DNA of 64,000 nt. It comes from Diphasiastrum complanatum. Its lineage: Eukaryota > Streptophyta > Lycopodiopsida > Lycopodiales > Lycopodiaceae. The notes under the pieces are model-generated. The model was not told the origin of the DNA. It made no database searches and saw only the letters and a program-made list of their open reading frames with translations. Shown piece by piece: positions 10,871-21,975 of this stretch. Where the stretch lies: assembly GCA_029204225.1 (NCBI GenBank), contig CM055113.1:20109798-20173797 (forward strand), in the 5' to 3' direction. The stretch's first letter is position 1. Each line of letters starts with the position of its first letter. A program made the position numbers and the translations under genes.

Positions 10871-11668
10871 TGTCATGTACTTTTAGTACATTCGTGCTTA
10901 TACATGCAAGATAATATCCAATTTAAAGCTTTGTAGGCCCAAAAGGAGCCATTAACCTTAAGAACAAGGCGGTTCCCTCTTTAGGCCCTCCAAAGTAATT
11001 AATAAGGATAATAGGCCAATAAGGTCCCAATGTAGTTTAAATAATACTTAACAAGGGCTAACTATCCCTCAAGATAGTTATGTTTAGTTAAGTAAGACAT
11101 CAATTTGTGAATCTTTTGGCTCATTTGTAGGTGAGAGCTTCTTGCTTCCTCCTTGTGAATGTGAGCTATGGGAATTTCCTTTGTTAGGTCTCATGTGCCC
11201 TATCCACATGAATTCATGCACATTTTCCACTGATTGTACTCTTTCTTTCATTGCTAATGTGATTCAATGATGATCTCCATCTTTGTAGCTTTCTATGGAC
11301 ATGCTATCTTGATTGTCTTCTTGAAGAAACAAAACGTTTCTAATTACAAAGCCTTGCTAGCCTTCAGTCCTCAGCCCAACGAAGACATTCGCGAACTCGA
11401 AGATCTGGAGACACGAAGCACAAAAAGTTTCTTGAACACGAAAGTCAAAGGAAACAAAGAAGAACAGTTTACGAAGACGGAAGTCAAAGGAGACGAAGAC
11501 GAACGAATAGTGAACACGAAAGATCCAGAACGAGATTCCTTTGCGGTCCAGTACGAGAGAAAGGCATACGAGCAAAATGAAACCCGTTTTGCCCTCACAC
11601 TCCAAAGAGTACCAGCTAAGATCACGCAAGTACCCAGAAGTATAGAGATCTGATCTGATGACATGACA
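10871..11668 (+). mobile_element. gypsy-2 3' LTR, D1 copy 1
   Basis: It starts TGTCATGTAC directly after the polypurine tract and ends CATGACA, giving 7-bp inverted termini TGTCATG/CATGACA. The length is 798 bp, identical to the copy at 41,716-42,513. It contains an open frame described separately. Confidence 0.85.
11267..11653 (+). CDS. Hypothetical 128-residue ORF inside the gypsy-2 LTR
   Basis: The frame starts MMISIFVAFYGHAILIVFLK, a hydrophobic N-terminus, and continues with a charged region rich in Glu, Lys and Arg (VKGNKEEQFTKTEVKGDEDE). The duplicate at 42,112-42,498 encodes the same protein apart from one residue (Ser4 to Cys), and both opposite-strand frames are also open over much of it. 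The body has repeated GAACACGAAAGTCAAAGGA-type words, so it may be low-complexity LTR sequence, not a gene. No function recognised. Confidence 0.25.
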   Translation: MMISIFVAFYGHAILIVFLKKQNVSNYKALLAFSPQPNEDIRELEDLETRSTKSFLNTKVKGNKEEQFTKTEVKGDEDERIVNTKDPERDSFAVQYERKAYEQNETRFALTLQRVPAKITQVPRSIEI

Positions 11669-12346
11669 TCAGCAGATACTTCCTAGGCCGTGGCTAATCT
11701 GCCACTCTTGTAACTTCTTGACTACTTGCTTAATCACTCTAATCTTTGATTTACATAGAGCGACCATGCTTACTAGATGATACTTGACATATAGATCAAC
11801 AGAATACACACAGTGTAACAACAAAACAGTCTGATACAATAATTAATCAAGATGAAAAATACAGAATACTTGTTCACCTACGTGCGAAGACAATTCTGTC
11901 TAGGATCAGAAGATCCAACTATCCGCTAGTAAAGCGAGACGATTACTCATGAGATAACCACATTTCTCTCACGCCAATGCAGTGCGTGGGTATGCACGTA
12001 GTGCTCGAAGAATCAGAGAAGAAAATCAGTAGATGATATTGTAGCCTTCGCGCACATATCAATTTGTGTTGTGTCTGATCTCGAATGCAAATGTTTCTAC
12101 TGTTAATCGCGTGTCTGATTTTCTTTTTGTTCATTCTGAATTTTGCACTTTGGTTGAAACTATGTTGAATGCTATATTAATTTTATGTAGTGACTGACTA
12201 CACTCTGGAGGACTATAGGAGTGATTCAGTTGATAGTGTCCAGTGATCGCATCTGAACTCCATCCGAGACGAAGAGAGTCGTGCTTGATTCACCTTTGCG
12301 AAAGTTTCGCGAATCTGACGAATTCATCAGTCATCATTCTCAACAG
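11669..12346 (+). mobile_element. copia-E LTR/upstream region, D1 copy 1
   Basis: The segment ends TCTCAACAG directly before a primer-site word at 12,347, so its right part should be an LTR. Its left limit is not clear because it abuts the gypsy-2 LTR. A piece of it (about 11,885-12,010) recurs inverted at 33,590-33,760, and the whole recurs at 42,514-43,204. Confidence 0.6.
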
Positions 12347-12356
12347 TGGTATCAGA
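12347..12356 (+). promoter_or_regulatory. copia-E primer binding site, D1 copy 1
   Basis: TGGTATCAGA preceded by CAACAG. Copy 2 has the same word at 43,205-43,214. It is followed about 110 bp later by the copia-E gag start. Confidence 0.8.
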
Positions 12357-12458
12357 TCCCACCCTGTCATACTCTGACATAGCCGATAAGCTATCAGATC
12401 CAGGAGGCCAAGCATTTAGACAATCAACCATCAACAAGGAAACAAACTTCGAGAAGCA

Positions 12459-12492
12459 ATGGTTTCAATCAGCAGCATGCAGAGCAAGACTA
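12459..12492 (+). pseudogene. copia-E gag start, truncated at a deletion junction
   Basis: ATG at 12,459 begins MVSISSMQSK, matching the gag at 43,317. After about 11 codons the sequence jumps into the last part of the copia-A 5' LTR at 12,493. Comparison with copy 2 shows that this is a deletion of roughly 1.3 kb running from copia-E gag into the LTR. Confidence 0.8.
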
Positions 12493-12579
12493 TTCTTTGA
12501 TCAATCTTGTGCAATCACAACACCTCAGTAAGATCATGTAGGGTGTGTGGTGAAGTTCACACGTGCTAGAAACTTCACA
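12493..12579 (+). mobile_element. copia-A1 5' LTR remnant
   Basis: Only the last 87 bp of the LTR remain, ending in CTTCACA at 12,579, directly against the primer site. The intact LTR of the same family is 729-730 bp (see 16,977-17,705 and 44,039-44,768). Confidence 0.9.
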
Positions 12580-12591
12580 TGGTATCAGAGC
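12580..12591 (+). promoter_or_regulatory. copia-A1 primer binding site
   Basis: TGGTATCAGAGC immediately follows the CTTCACA end of the LTR. The same arrangement is found in copia-A2 at 44,769. Confidence 0.93.
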
Positions 12592-13289
12592 TTCATGCTT
12601 TGAAGATGTGAGGGTGTATACATCAAATCATCAGTGTTTTTGCTTGCAGGAACTCAGATTCTGGAGAGGGATTCAAACTTCGCTGAGAAACAAGCAATCT
12701 GTGGATCATAAGTGGATCAAATCAAGGATGATCTGATCCATCGGAGCTCTGTACGGATAGAGAGCTCACACGTGTGAAATCAGCCCTCATTAATGAGTGC
12801 TACTTCTCAAGGAATGATCCAAATTTGATGTTTTATAGCTTGTTGGATAGGTATTGAAGAGTAGAATGTATTGCTCTTATTTCTAAATCAATTTGATTTG
12901 TTTTTAGAGAAGTTTTAGGCAATCAGAGAGTTTGAGAGGGTACTCAACTCGTGGGATATGCCAAAGTGAGCACACATCTGTCTTTTATACCATTTTCATC
13001 AATTTTCACTTTCAATAAAGTAGAATTGGATAGAAGTGAGTGTTCTGAGGTCTTAGACTTTCCATTTCACACATATTACTGTGTTTGAGTTGAAAGTAAG
13101 TTCCTAGAGAGTTTATCAGTACTTTGAAACTCGTGGGAGAGATAGACTTCTTGCTTGCATGTGTTTCTTTTTTTGTGACTGAAGCAAGATCCAAATTCAA
13201 GATAGATTGACTTTCAGTATTGAGAATTTGTTCTCACATTTGTTGCTAGATTTCATAGGGTGGATCAACGTATGTGTTAGATCCTAGAC
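12592..13289 (+). other. copia-A1 leader and decayed gag N-terminus
   Basis: An ATGAGTGCTACTTCTCAAGG start of a gag-like peptide (MSATSQGMIQI) is seen near 12,795 but stops at once. The rest has no usable frame. Copy 2 shares the first part (44,781-45,160) and then has a deletion. This is probably a gag N-terminus destroyed by rearrangement. Confidence 0.45.
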
Positions 13290-16200
13290 TGAGATAGCAA
13301 GCAACATCCTTTCAAGAGAGATCAGTACATGCACCACTGCCAAGGGAGCTTGGGATACTCTAAAAACAATCTATGAAATCAAAAATACTTCTAGATTTTT
13401 TACACATGAAACCAAATATTTCTAAGTTATCATAGAGTAGATGAGAGTGCTTCATCATATGTCATGAGAGTTAAGGATCTTCATCAAGAGCTAGCTGGTA
13501 TTAGTGATGCTCTTAAGGACACTGAACTTGTTCAAGTAGTCCTAAATGGACTTAGAGATGAATATTGTGCAATATTGTGCAGACTTATGCTGTCAGAGAG
13601 GATCTTCCATCCTTGGAGACACTGCAAGGTGTTCTCATTGCTGAAGAAAGCAGGCAAGAGAACAAGATGCTGAGGATCAACAAACTTTCATTGAAAGATG
13701 GTGGAGATGACAAAGCACTCTTCATCAGAGACAAGTCAAGAGGCAAGGGAAAAGGACAACAACACTTCAAGAAGGACAAAGCCAAAAAAGGTGGTGAGGA
13801 TCAATCCTCACAAGCTGCAACATCCAGTGGCAAGAAGAAGTTGTCAAAGATCAAGTGTTTTTTCTGTAGCAAGAAAGGACACTATGCATCAAATTGTTTC
13901 AAGAAGAAGAACCAATCTAAGCAAGCTAACCTTACTAACGAGGATGAGTGTGAGGGTGTAGAGAGTGAAAGAGAGGATTCATTAATGATGTCTACTTTTT
14001 CATCTTTTCCATTTAAGAATAAAGAAGTCTGGTGGATAGATAGTGGGGCTAGTTCCCATATGTCTAGTTCTAGGAACTCTTTCACTAATCTCATGCCATA
14101 TCTAGGTGCAAAAAGGTTAATCTATATTGCTAATGATGTAGAGTGTAGGATTGAAGGAATAGGTAGCATTCCATTGCATGCATCATCATCAAAATCTTTT
14201 TGATTAAATGATGTACTATATGTACCTAGATTGACTAAGAATCTCATTAGTGTAAGACAATTGTTTGATAGTGGATTGGATGTCAAGTTTCAAGTTGACA
14301 AGTGTATAATCTCAAGAGAAAATGAAGTTATTGCTAGAGGATCTAGAATTGGTAAGTTGTTCAAACTAGATTCTAGGGAGAGTGCTAACATTTCAGATAT
14401 TGCTTATGAGACCAAGGTTCTACAGGAGGATCTGTGGCACAAGAGATTAGGTCATCCCAATTTCAAAGCCATGCAATCTATGGTCAAAGAAGGAAAAGTT
14501 GTTGGTCTACCAAAGACACTGTCAAAGGAGCTTCTACCTTGTGAAGCTTGTGTGCTGGCAAAGTCACACATAAGGCCTTTTCCTAGTTCAAGTATCAAGA
14601 CAAAGCAACCAGTTGAACTTGTACACTCAGATATTCATTTCTCATCAACTAAGAGCAAAGGAGGAGCCAACTGCTTTGTCTCTTTTGCAAATGATTATAC
14701 AAGACATTCTTGGATCTATATGTTGTCTTCAAAAGCCATAGTCTATGATGTTTTTCTTACTTTTAAAGCTTATGTAGAGAAGCAATTTCCTTTCAAGTTA
14801 AAAGCTTTAAGAAGTGATAGTGGAGGAGAGTACACTTCTAATAAGTTTAAAGACTTTTGTGAGAGAGAGAGTATTCAAAGAGAGTTTTCTTGTTCATATA
14901 CTCCTCAACAAAATGGAGTTGTTGGGAGAAAAAATAGAACTTTGTGTGAATGTGCAAAAGCCATTAGGCTAGAAGCTTCTCTGCCTAAAGAATTTTGGGG
15001 AGAGGCAGTTGCATGTGCAAACTATCTTTGTAATAGGCTTCCAAATCTTGCAGTAGGAGGAAAGACACCATTTGAGATGTTCTTTAAGAAAAAGCCTAAG
15101 GTAGATCATCTTAGGATTTTTGGCTGTGTATACTTTGTGCATGTGCCTTTAGAAACTAGGAAGAAGGAAGATCCTAGTGTAGTAAAAGGAATTTTTGTAG
15201 GATATGCATCCACTAAAAAAACATACAAGATTTATTTGCCCTCTACTGACAAAAATGTTGTTATTAGAGATGTGATCTTCCATGAAGATCAGAAGTTTAA
15301 CTTGGATGATGCACAGATCAAGGAGACTCATGCAAGATCAATCATCAATCTTGATGTTGTTCAAGAAGAGGTGAGGCTGAGGCTTGAGGAGGAGCAAATT
15401 CAAGCTACCACACCCAGAAGATCTACACGAGCAAGATCTGAGCCAAGGAGGCTCACATATGATAAAGAAGGAAGGCAAGTGAAAGGTGAAACTTCCTATC
15501 ATGCACTTTTTATATCAGATGTAGAGCCTAAGGATGTCCAAGAAGCTTTTCAATCCAAGGAGTGGGTTGAAGCAATGACCCAATAATTTGAAGCCTTGAT
15601 GTCAAATAACACATGGGAGCTTGTGGAGCCACCAAACAACATGCATGTGATTGGATGCAAGTGGGTATTCAGAATCAAGTATAAACATGATGGATCTATC
15701 AATAAGTATAAAGCAAGACTTTGTGCCAGAGGCTACTCACAGATTAAAGGACTTGACTATGAAGATACCTTTGCAGTAGTTGCAAAGATGGTAAAAATTC
15801 GAATACTCATCTCTCTTGCATGTTTTCACAAATGGAGTATGTTCCAGCTTGATGTTTCTAATGAATTTATCAAAGGTTACCTTGAGGAGGAGATTTATAT
15901 GGAGCAGCCTCCAGGTTTTGTGAAGGAAGGTGATGAATCAAAAGTTTGTCTTTTGTTCAAAGGTTTGTATGGACTGAAGCAGGCACCAAGGTCTTGGTAT
16001 GCAAGGCTAAATTGTATTCTCATATCACTTGGATTTTGTCTAAGTGAATATGACCCTTCTCTGTATTATAAGTTTGTAGATAACTTTGTAATCATTCTTC
16101 TCATCTATGTAGATGATATCATTCTTTGTGGAAACAATGAGAAGTTAGTTGAAGAAACTAAGCATGCACTTGGTACTGAGTTTAAGATGCAAGACTTAGG

Positions 16201-16963
16201 AGTTCTTTACTATATTCTAGGCCTTGAAATAGATTTTTGGAGTTCTATTAAAGATGATGAAAAATCCTTTGAGGACATCACTCTTTATATGAGTCTTATT
16301 GGCTCACTTATTTGGTCATCAATGACTAGGCCTGATCTAAGCTTTTGTGTTCATAAGCTAAGTCAACACATGCAGGATCCAAAGTTATATCATTGGAAGT
16401 TGGCTAAAAGAGTCTTGAGGTATATATTTTCTAACTTGGATTATGGACTATTATATGAAGGAGAAGATCTGACTTTGATTGCTTTTTCAGATTTAGATTT
16501 TGCAGGAGACAGTTTGGATAGGAAATCCACAAGTGCTTACACTATATTTCTTGGAGGAAATTCGGTTTCTTGGCTATCAAGGAAATAGACAACTATTTTC
16601 TTATCATCCTGTGAAGCTGAATACAAATCTCTTACAACCACAACAAAGGAGATTTTATGGATCAAAAGGCTACTTTTGGAGCTAAAGTGTTATGCAGATG
16701 AAGATTTACCAATTATCAAGAATGATAACATTTCTGCTCAGGCTCTTGCAAATAGTCCAGTCTTTCATGAAAGGAACAAGCATATTGAAGTGGCTCATCA
16801 TTTTGTAAGAGAAAAAGTCATTGGGAGACAGATCTCATTGGAGCATGTTTCATCTTCAGATTGTGTTGCAGATATTCTCACCAAGCCTCTACTCAAGAAC
16901 GTATTTATGAAGATGAGGTCAAACCTTGGCCTAATTTTGAAGTCTATTTTGATAGGAACATAA
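13290..16963 (+). pseudogene. copia-A1 gag-pol polyprotein, several stops
   Basis: The domains run in the copia order: gag (CTTAKGAWDTLKTIYEIKNT, two frameshifts near 13,420 and 13,565), zinc knuckle CFFCSKKGHYASNC near 13,855, protease WWIDSGASSHM, GAG-pre-integrase HKRLGHPN, integrase (HSDIHFS, LRSDSGGEY, NGVVGRKNR), RT (QLDVSNEF; IYVDDIILCG intact) and RNase H up to KHIEVAHHFVREK and SSSDCVADILTKPL. Breaks: TGA at 14,201-14,203, TAA near 15,586, TAG near 16,588, and an RT deletion after LGLEIDFWSS. The integrase catalytic glutamate (normally NGV-x-ERKN) is Gly here, GAG to GGG. In copia-A2 the first stop is an intact Cys codon, so the copies decayed independently. Confidence 0.95.
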
Positions 16964-16976
16964 TTTTTAAGGAGGA

Positions 16977-17705
16977 GTGTGAAGATTATTAAATATTATA
17001 TTCCTATCTCGAGTTTGGGGTCATGTCCATGGTGATTTCCACTAAAATTCATGTTGTACATAAAAGGAGTGTGAATTGAGCACATATCCTTCTAGTGTAG
17101 CTCGGATTTGAGTTAGATAGGTTCAATTATGATGACATGCAGATGTTTAGATAGCATGCAAAGTTCTACTGTATGCATGCAAGCCACATGCAATCAGTGC
17201 ATGCAACATGCAAAGTAGTTTTTGTGATCTATACATGTTTAGGTAGTTTTATGAGTTGACATGCAGTACATGCAACATCCATGCATGCAGTTACACATGT
17301 GGATCTCTGGTACGTGAATTAGTTCAGTTAAGTGGACTTTCTATGCAACTCCACTGTAGGAATTTGAGTCTCTCTCATGTAGGGAAAGCTGGGCATGTTT
17401 TGCCATATTGTGATATTGAAATTTTGGTGTTTTGGACCCATTCTCTCTCTACTCGAGTTTTCTATGCTTGATTTTCTCTCTCTACCCAAGAACAGCCTCT
17501 TTTTTTCATACTGAACACTTAGAATTATTTTTGACATTCATTTCTCATAGTGAAGAGTTAGATTTTTTCATCAGATGTATGCCATTGTGCTTTTGCCTTA
17601 GATTTATCAAGCATGCTGTTCTTTGATCAATCTTATGCAATCACAACACCTCAGTAAGATCCTGTAGGGTGTGTGGTGAAGTTCACACGTGCTAAAAGCT
17701 TCACA
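16977..17705 (+). mobile_element. copia-A1 3' LTR
   Basis: It starts TGTGAAG at 16,977 right after a polypurine tract (TTTTTAAGGAGGAG) and ends CTTCACA at 17,705, 729 bp. It is the same family as the two solo LTRs in the D2 copies and the copia-A2 5' LTR. The flank ACTGG on its right continues the copia-E gag, which indicates the target gene of the original insertion. Confidence 0.95.
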
Positions 17706-17842
17706 ACTGGGAGACCAAAGGGAGGTCGAAACAACAAGGTGCAGACAAGAAGACTTGTGTGAGATGCAAAAGATACGGGCATACAGTAGATACCTGCTGC
17801 CTCAATCCCAAGATTGAGTGTATCCACTGCCACAAGAAGGGT
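17706..17842 (+). pseudogene. copia-E gag zinc-knuckle region, after the nested copia-A1
   Basis: Forward translation gives NWETKGRSKQQGADKK, then CVRCKRYGHTVDTC (CX2CX4HX4C) and the start of a second knuckle CIHCHKKGHTT. The left half of the same gag is at 43,317-44,038 in D1 copy 2, ending KGNC at the copia-A2 LTR. Joining positions, not sequences, shows that copia-A inserted in the copia-E gag at a GGCAACTGG site. Confidence 0.85.
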
Positions 17843-18652
17843 CACACGACCGTTTTTTTTAGCATTTTTTGTGAAGAGAGAATTTAAAATTAATCGCGGG
17901 GGAGTGGAATGCTCGAGCGTCGAGTTCGACATTTGTCCTTGGTATAAGCCTTGCAAATTTCACCGTTTTTTTCAAAGATTTCTAGGGAGGTTTATATAGA
18001 GGGTTATAAAGAACGTTATAGAGAGGGTTGTAGGGAGGGTCAAGCAGGCCAAGAAGCATTCCAAAATACTCTGTTCACCGAGAGTAATATCATGACTGAT
18101 GAAAAAAAGGCCTCTCGGTATAAACCATGGTATGTTACAGAATGTAAATGGATCTCACTTTTGAAAATTGTTGTCTATCAACACACTGAATTCCGATTTC
18201 TATCAGCAACAGTTGCCATATCCACAAGTAAATAAAGAAATTTATGTATCACAAAAATATCATGACCACAATTTGTGTACTGCGTCGACTTCTTGTTTGA
18301 TGTCAACTAGTCAAATAATAAAGTGTGATTGCATCTATGAGCAATCTGATTGATATTATCATGAGTTGAAATAGATTGGACTGTCACACTTATTCATTTG
18401 GTGGTTACTCGTTATCATTTGCCGCATGATCATGCGACAAATCCGCCAATCCAAATGAGTCTATATCTAATTCTCACTACAACAAGATGCGCGATTTCCA
18501 GCGCTTTTTTTGAGTATTTTTTTGTAAAGATAGAATTTAAAATGAGTCGCAGGCGGAGTGGAAAGCTCAAGCACCAGGTCCGGCATCTGGCCTCGGTATA
18601 AGCCTTGAAAATTTGAACGTGTTTTTCAAAGATTTATAGGGAGGGTTATAGG
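17843..18652 (+). mobile_element. CACTA-like DNA transposon ends (two tandem termini)
   Basis: Two related modules lie in a row. Each starts with a terminus and a TTTAAAAT-GAGTCGC segment, then a GGTATAAGCC word and several TATAGGGAGGGTTATA-like subterminal repeats. The second module has the full terminus CACTACAACAAGATGCGC at 18,478. The first has lost the first bases by fusion with copia-E. An inverted, near-complete copy of the block is at 38,918-39,695. CACTACAA termini and subterminal repeats are features of plant CACTA (En/Spm) elements. No transposase is visible. Confidence 0.6.
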
Positions 18653-18790
18653 AAGGTTTATAAGAAAGGCTATAGAGAGGGTTATAGGGAGGGGAGGGTC
18701 AAGCAAGCCAAGAGGCATTCCAAAATACTTTGCTCATCGAGAGTAATAGCGTGACTGATGAAAAAAAGGCCCCTTGGTTTATGGATAGAT

Positions 18791-21752
18791 GAGTAGAGAA
18801 AGCTTTCATTACTTGTAAGAAGGAACTAAAAATTCAATAGGCATTACTGCCTCTTGACCATAAATGAGGTGGAAGGGTGTGACCCATCTAGTGACCTTGT
18901 TGGGAGTGGTACGATGTGCCCAAGTAGCTAACAACAGCTTGGTTTTCCAATCTAATCTACTTGTCTCAACTATCTTCGTCTGAATCTTGCAGATGGTCTT
19001 ATAGTGAATTCTGCTTGGCCATTACATCGAGGATAGTAGGGGGTACTTTTTCGATATACAACAAGGTAATGGCGTAAGAGATTATCAACTACTACATTTA
19101 AGAAGTGTGATCTCTATTACTAACAGGCTCGATTAGGACAACCAAACACATAATGATGTTTTCATATAGAGAACGCACGATGATCTTTATATTGGCGTCC
19201 TTTGTGGCTCTAGCCTCAACCCATTTGGTAGCGTAATTTGTGGCAATAAAGATGTAACAAGCTTGAGTGTTTTTGGCTGCTGGGCTGATGGGCCCAACAA
19301 AGTCTAAATCCCATTAAGAAATCTTCGTCTTCTATAATTGGGATTAGCGGCGTGAAGTCAGCTTTTTCTGTCTTCTTGGCTTGTTGACAAACATGATCAT
19401 GATCACATGTTTTTATAATAGCAAATGTATCCTTAAACAATGATCACCACCATAACCCTGCTCGGAGGATGATCTTAACAGTCGCTTCAGTAGAGAAGTG
19501 ACTACCACCAATGCCTTCATGAGCCTGAGATATGATAGGTCGTATCTCAGATTCATAATCGCATCGGCGTATTATTCCGTCAACATCCCTTCTATATAAC
19601 TGTCTGGCGATAAGTTGAAAAAATTCACTTTTATTAAAAAATTGCTTTTGGCTACTTGACTTAGTTCTTCTTTAAGTCGGCGGACAGTGGTAAGGAGTTG
19701 AGTGATTTCCTCAGCCCAAGGTGGAGTGGCATCAATCCGAAAAAGACATGCATCAAGTAGTTCATTGTTGATTGGGATATCGGCCTTTTCAGCATTTGGA
19801 AGTCGGGACATGTGGTTGGCCATGAAGTGTTGTGTGTCTTTTCTTACGACTACCCAAAAGGTGAATTCCTCAAGGATTAACAGCCATCGAGCTATTCGTC
19901 TGGTTTTACATGGTTTATTTACAATATATAATAGGGCTTGATGGTCCGTGTAAAATGCAAAGGTTTGGCCTAGAAAATAATGTTGCAATTGTTGTACGGC
20001 GTAGACCATGGCTAGTGCTTCACGTTCAATTGTTGTATAGTTTACTTCAGTATACACCACTTGTCTGCTCAAGAAACGTATAGAAAATCTTTGTTATACC
20101 GGTCTGGTTGTGCTAGGATACCACCAATAGCATACTTACTTGCGTAAGTATGCACATGGAATTCCGTCGTGTAATCAGGAGAACATAGTATTGGCATGGT
20201 GGTGAGAGCGGTCTTGAATTCCTCAAAAGCTTTTATTCGTTCCTTGGTCCACCTAGGGTCAACCACAACCAAATAAAGGAGCTGCGCCTTGCCGACATAG
20301 TCGATTATGAAGATGTGGTAGTAGTTAGTATGGCCTAGGAAAACGTAGACTTCCTTCACGGTCGTAGGTAAGGGCATCTCAACTATAACTTTGATTTTAG
20401 AAGGATTGGTAGAAATACCGTCCTTTGATATGATATGTTTGAGTACAACCCCATGGGTTACCTAGATTTGGCACTTCTCAGGGTTTAGTGATATTCCAAA
20501 CCATTGACAACGAATGAAGATCTTTTCGAGTGCTTCGAGATATTTTTCTGCTGAAGGATGCACCCCCAGATCATCAAGATAAATCTCGACGATGTGGTTG
20601 AGCAAATCTTGAAACGCCATTTGCATGACGCATTGGAACGTGGAAGGGGCGTTGCATAGGGCAAAAGTCATTACGTTGTAGCATAAATGCTATATTCTGT
20701 GGCGAAAGCCATCTTGTGTAGATCCTTAGGGACTATCTAGACTAGGAAATAGCCACTAAATCCATCTAAAAAGTTGAAAGCCTCAACTCCTACCATTTTC
20801 TCTAGAATTTGTGTTGTTAAGGGTGTGAAGTTTTTAGCACGTGTGAACTTCACCACACACCCTACAGGATCTTACTGAGGTGTTGTGATTGCACAAGATT
20901 GATCAAAAAACAGTATGCTTGAAAAATCTAAGGCAAGAGCACAATGGCATACATCTGATGAAAAAATCTAATTCTTCACTATGAGAAATGAATGTCAGAA
21001 ATAATTCTAAGTGTTCAGTATGGGAAAAAGAGGCTGCTCTCGGGTAGAGAGAGAAAATCATACATAGAAAACTCGGGTAGAGAGAGAATGAGTCCAAAAC
21101 ACCAAAATCTCAATATTCACAATATGGCAAAACATGCTCAGCTTTTCCTACATGAGAGAGACTCGAATTCCTACAGTGGAGTTGCATGGAAAGTCCACTT
21201 AATTGAATAATTCACTTACCAGAGATCCACATGTGTAACTGCATGCATGTATGGTGCATATACTGCATGTCAACTCATAAAATTGCCTGGACATATGTAA
21301 ATCACAAAAACTACTTTGCATGTTGCATGCACTGATTGCATGTGGCTTGCATGCATTCAGTAAGACTTCGCATGCTATCAAAACATCTGCATGTCATTAC
21401 AGTTGAACCTATCTAACTCAAATCTGAACTACACTAGAAGGATATGTGTTCAATTCACACTCCTTATATGTACAACATAAAATCTAGTGGAAATTATCAT
21501 GGTCATGACCCCAAACTCGAGATAGGAAGATAATATTGCAATAAACTTCACAAAGGGCAACGGGAAATGGTCTTTTTTAGTAACCACGTTAAGATTCTTG
21601 AGGTCAACGCAGATACGAAGCTTGCCATTTTTCTTGGGCACCAACACAATGGCCGATATCCAATCCATATGTTGGACTTCATAAATGAAGCCAACATCAA
21701 GTAGCTTCTTAATATCCTCATCGATCCTTTCTCGATAAACATGGTTACAACG
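18791..21752 (-). pseudogene. gypsy-3 pol (RT, RNase H, integrase), D2 copy 1
   Basis: On the reverse strand, RT begins near 21,700 (IVLVPKKNGKLRICVDLKNL), is split by the solo LTR, and resumes with ALCNAPSTFQCVMQMAFQDL and the catalytic IVEIYLDDLGVH (YLDD intact) at 20,671-20,462. RNase H follows (VHTYASKYAIGGILAQPD; YTTIEREALAMVYA; TFAFYTDHQALLYI), then the integrase with WDLDFVGPISPAAKNT, ANYATKWVEA, FNRDSHF-like and CNGQAE motifs, decayed by stops and frameshifts, ending at about 18,800. The gag and protease are absent. Confidence 0.93.
20824..21552 (-). mobile_element. Solo LTR of the copia-A family, with target-site duplication
   Basis: A 729-bp LTR with ends TGTGAAG/CTTCACA lies inside the gypsy-3 reverse transcriptase. 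It is flanked by AAGGG at 20,819-20,823 and AAGGG at 21,553-21,557, a perfect 5-bp target-site duplication. There is no internal sequence, so it is a solo LTR left by LTR-LTR recombination. The related gypsy-B gene has an uninterrupted version of the site (ACAAGGGAAAATGG near 34,720). Confidence 0.97.
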
Positions 21753-21975
21753 GTAAGGCCCTTCCGCCGCAGAAGAATGTGTAAAAATTTAGCTACTTGT
21801 TTATGATTGGATGCCAGATACATGATTACCAGTTGAAGACCGTCTATCTAAAAATTTCTTGGCCAAGGGGGGGGGGAGGTCCTACCGAGAGGCCCTTCCG
21901 CCGCAGAAGAATGTGTAAAAATTTAGCTACTTGTTAGATACATGATTACGAGTTGAAGACCGTCATGCGTTTTCG
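21753..21975. repeat. Tandem pair of a GC-rich transposon-like unit
   Basis: The word GGCCCTTCCGCCGCAGAAGA followed by ATGTGTAAAAATTTAGCTAC and a GAGTTGAAGACCGTC end occurs twice, at 21,758-21,850 and 21,891-21,965, separated by a poly-G tract. The same unit occurs at 34,248-34,336. It looks like the end of a non-autonomous element. Confidence 0.6.

Larger units (their letters stand above)
8312..17842. repeat. Duplicon D1, copy 1 (paired with 39,682-46,187)
   Basis: The order of parts is the same in both copies: CACTA-like terminus, reverse gypsy-1 gag, forward gypsy-2 3' ORF, 798-bp LTR, copia-E leader with primer site, copia-E gag, nested copia-A. Copy 1 has lost the bulk of the copia-E gag plus most of the copia-A 5' LTR (junction at 12,492). 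Copy 2 has lost about 515 bp equivalent to 10,312-10,818, most of the copia-A gag, and everything after mid-integrase. Both copies are in the same orientation, about 31 kb apart. Confidence 0.88.
18653..21752. repeat. Duplicon D2, copy 1 (paired with 30,154-33,252)
   Basis: The block runs from the CACTA-like subterminal sequence through a reverse gypsy-3 pol gene to the reverse transcriptase start, with a solo LTR nested in the RT at the same site in both copies. Both copies are in the same orientation about 11.5 kb apart. Copy 2 has a few private indels, such as a small duplicated CTAGCAAATAATG near 31,500. Confidence 0.92.

Noticed and set aside
11357-11664. Two reverse-strand frames overlapping the 128-residue LTR frame
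   Set aside because: They are mirror frames of the same GAA-rich sequence. At most one can be real.
17256-17626. Short frames within the copia-A LTR and its copies (20.9-21.4, 32.4-32.9, 44.3-44.7 kb)
   Set aside because: They recur in every LTR copy on both strands with no domain, and lie in LTR sequence, so they are not genes.
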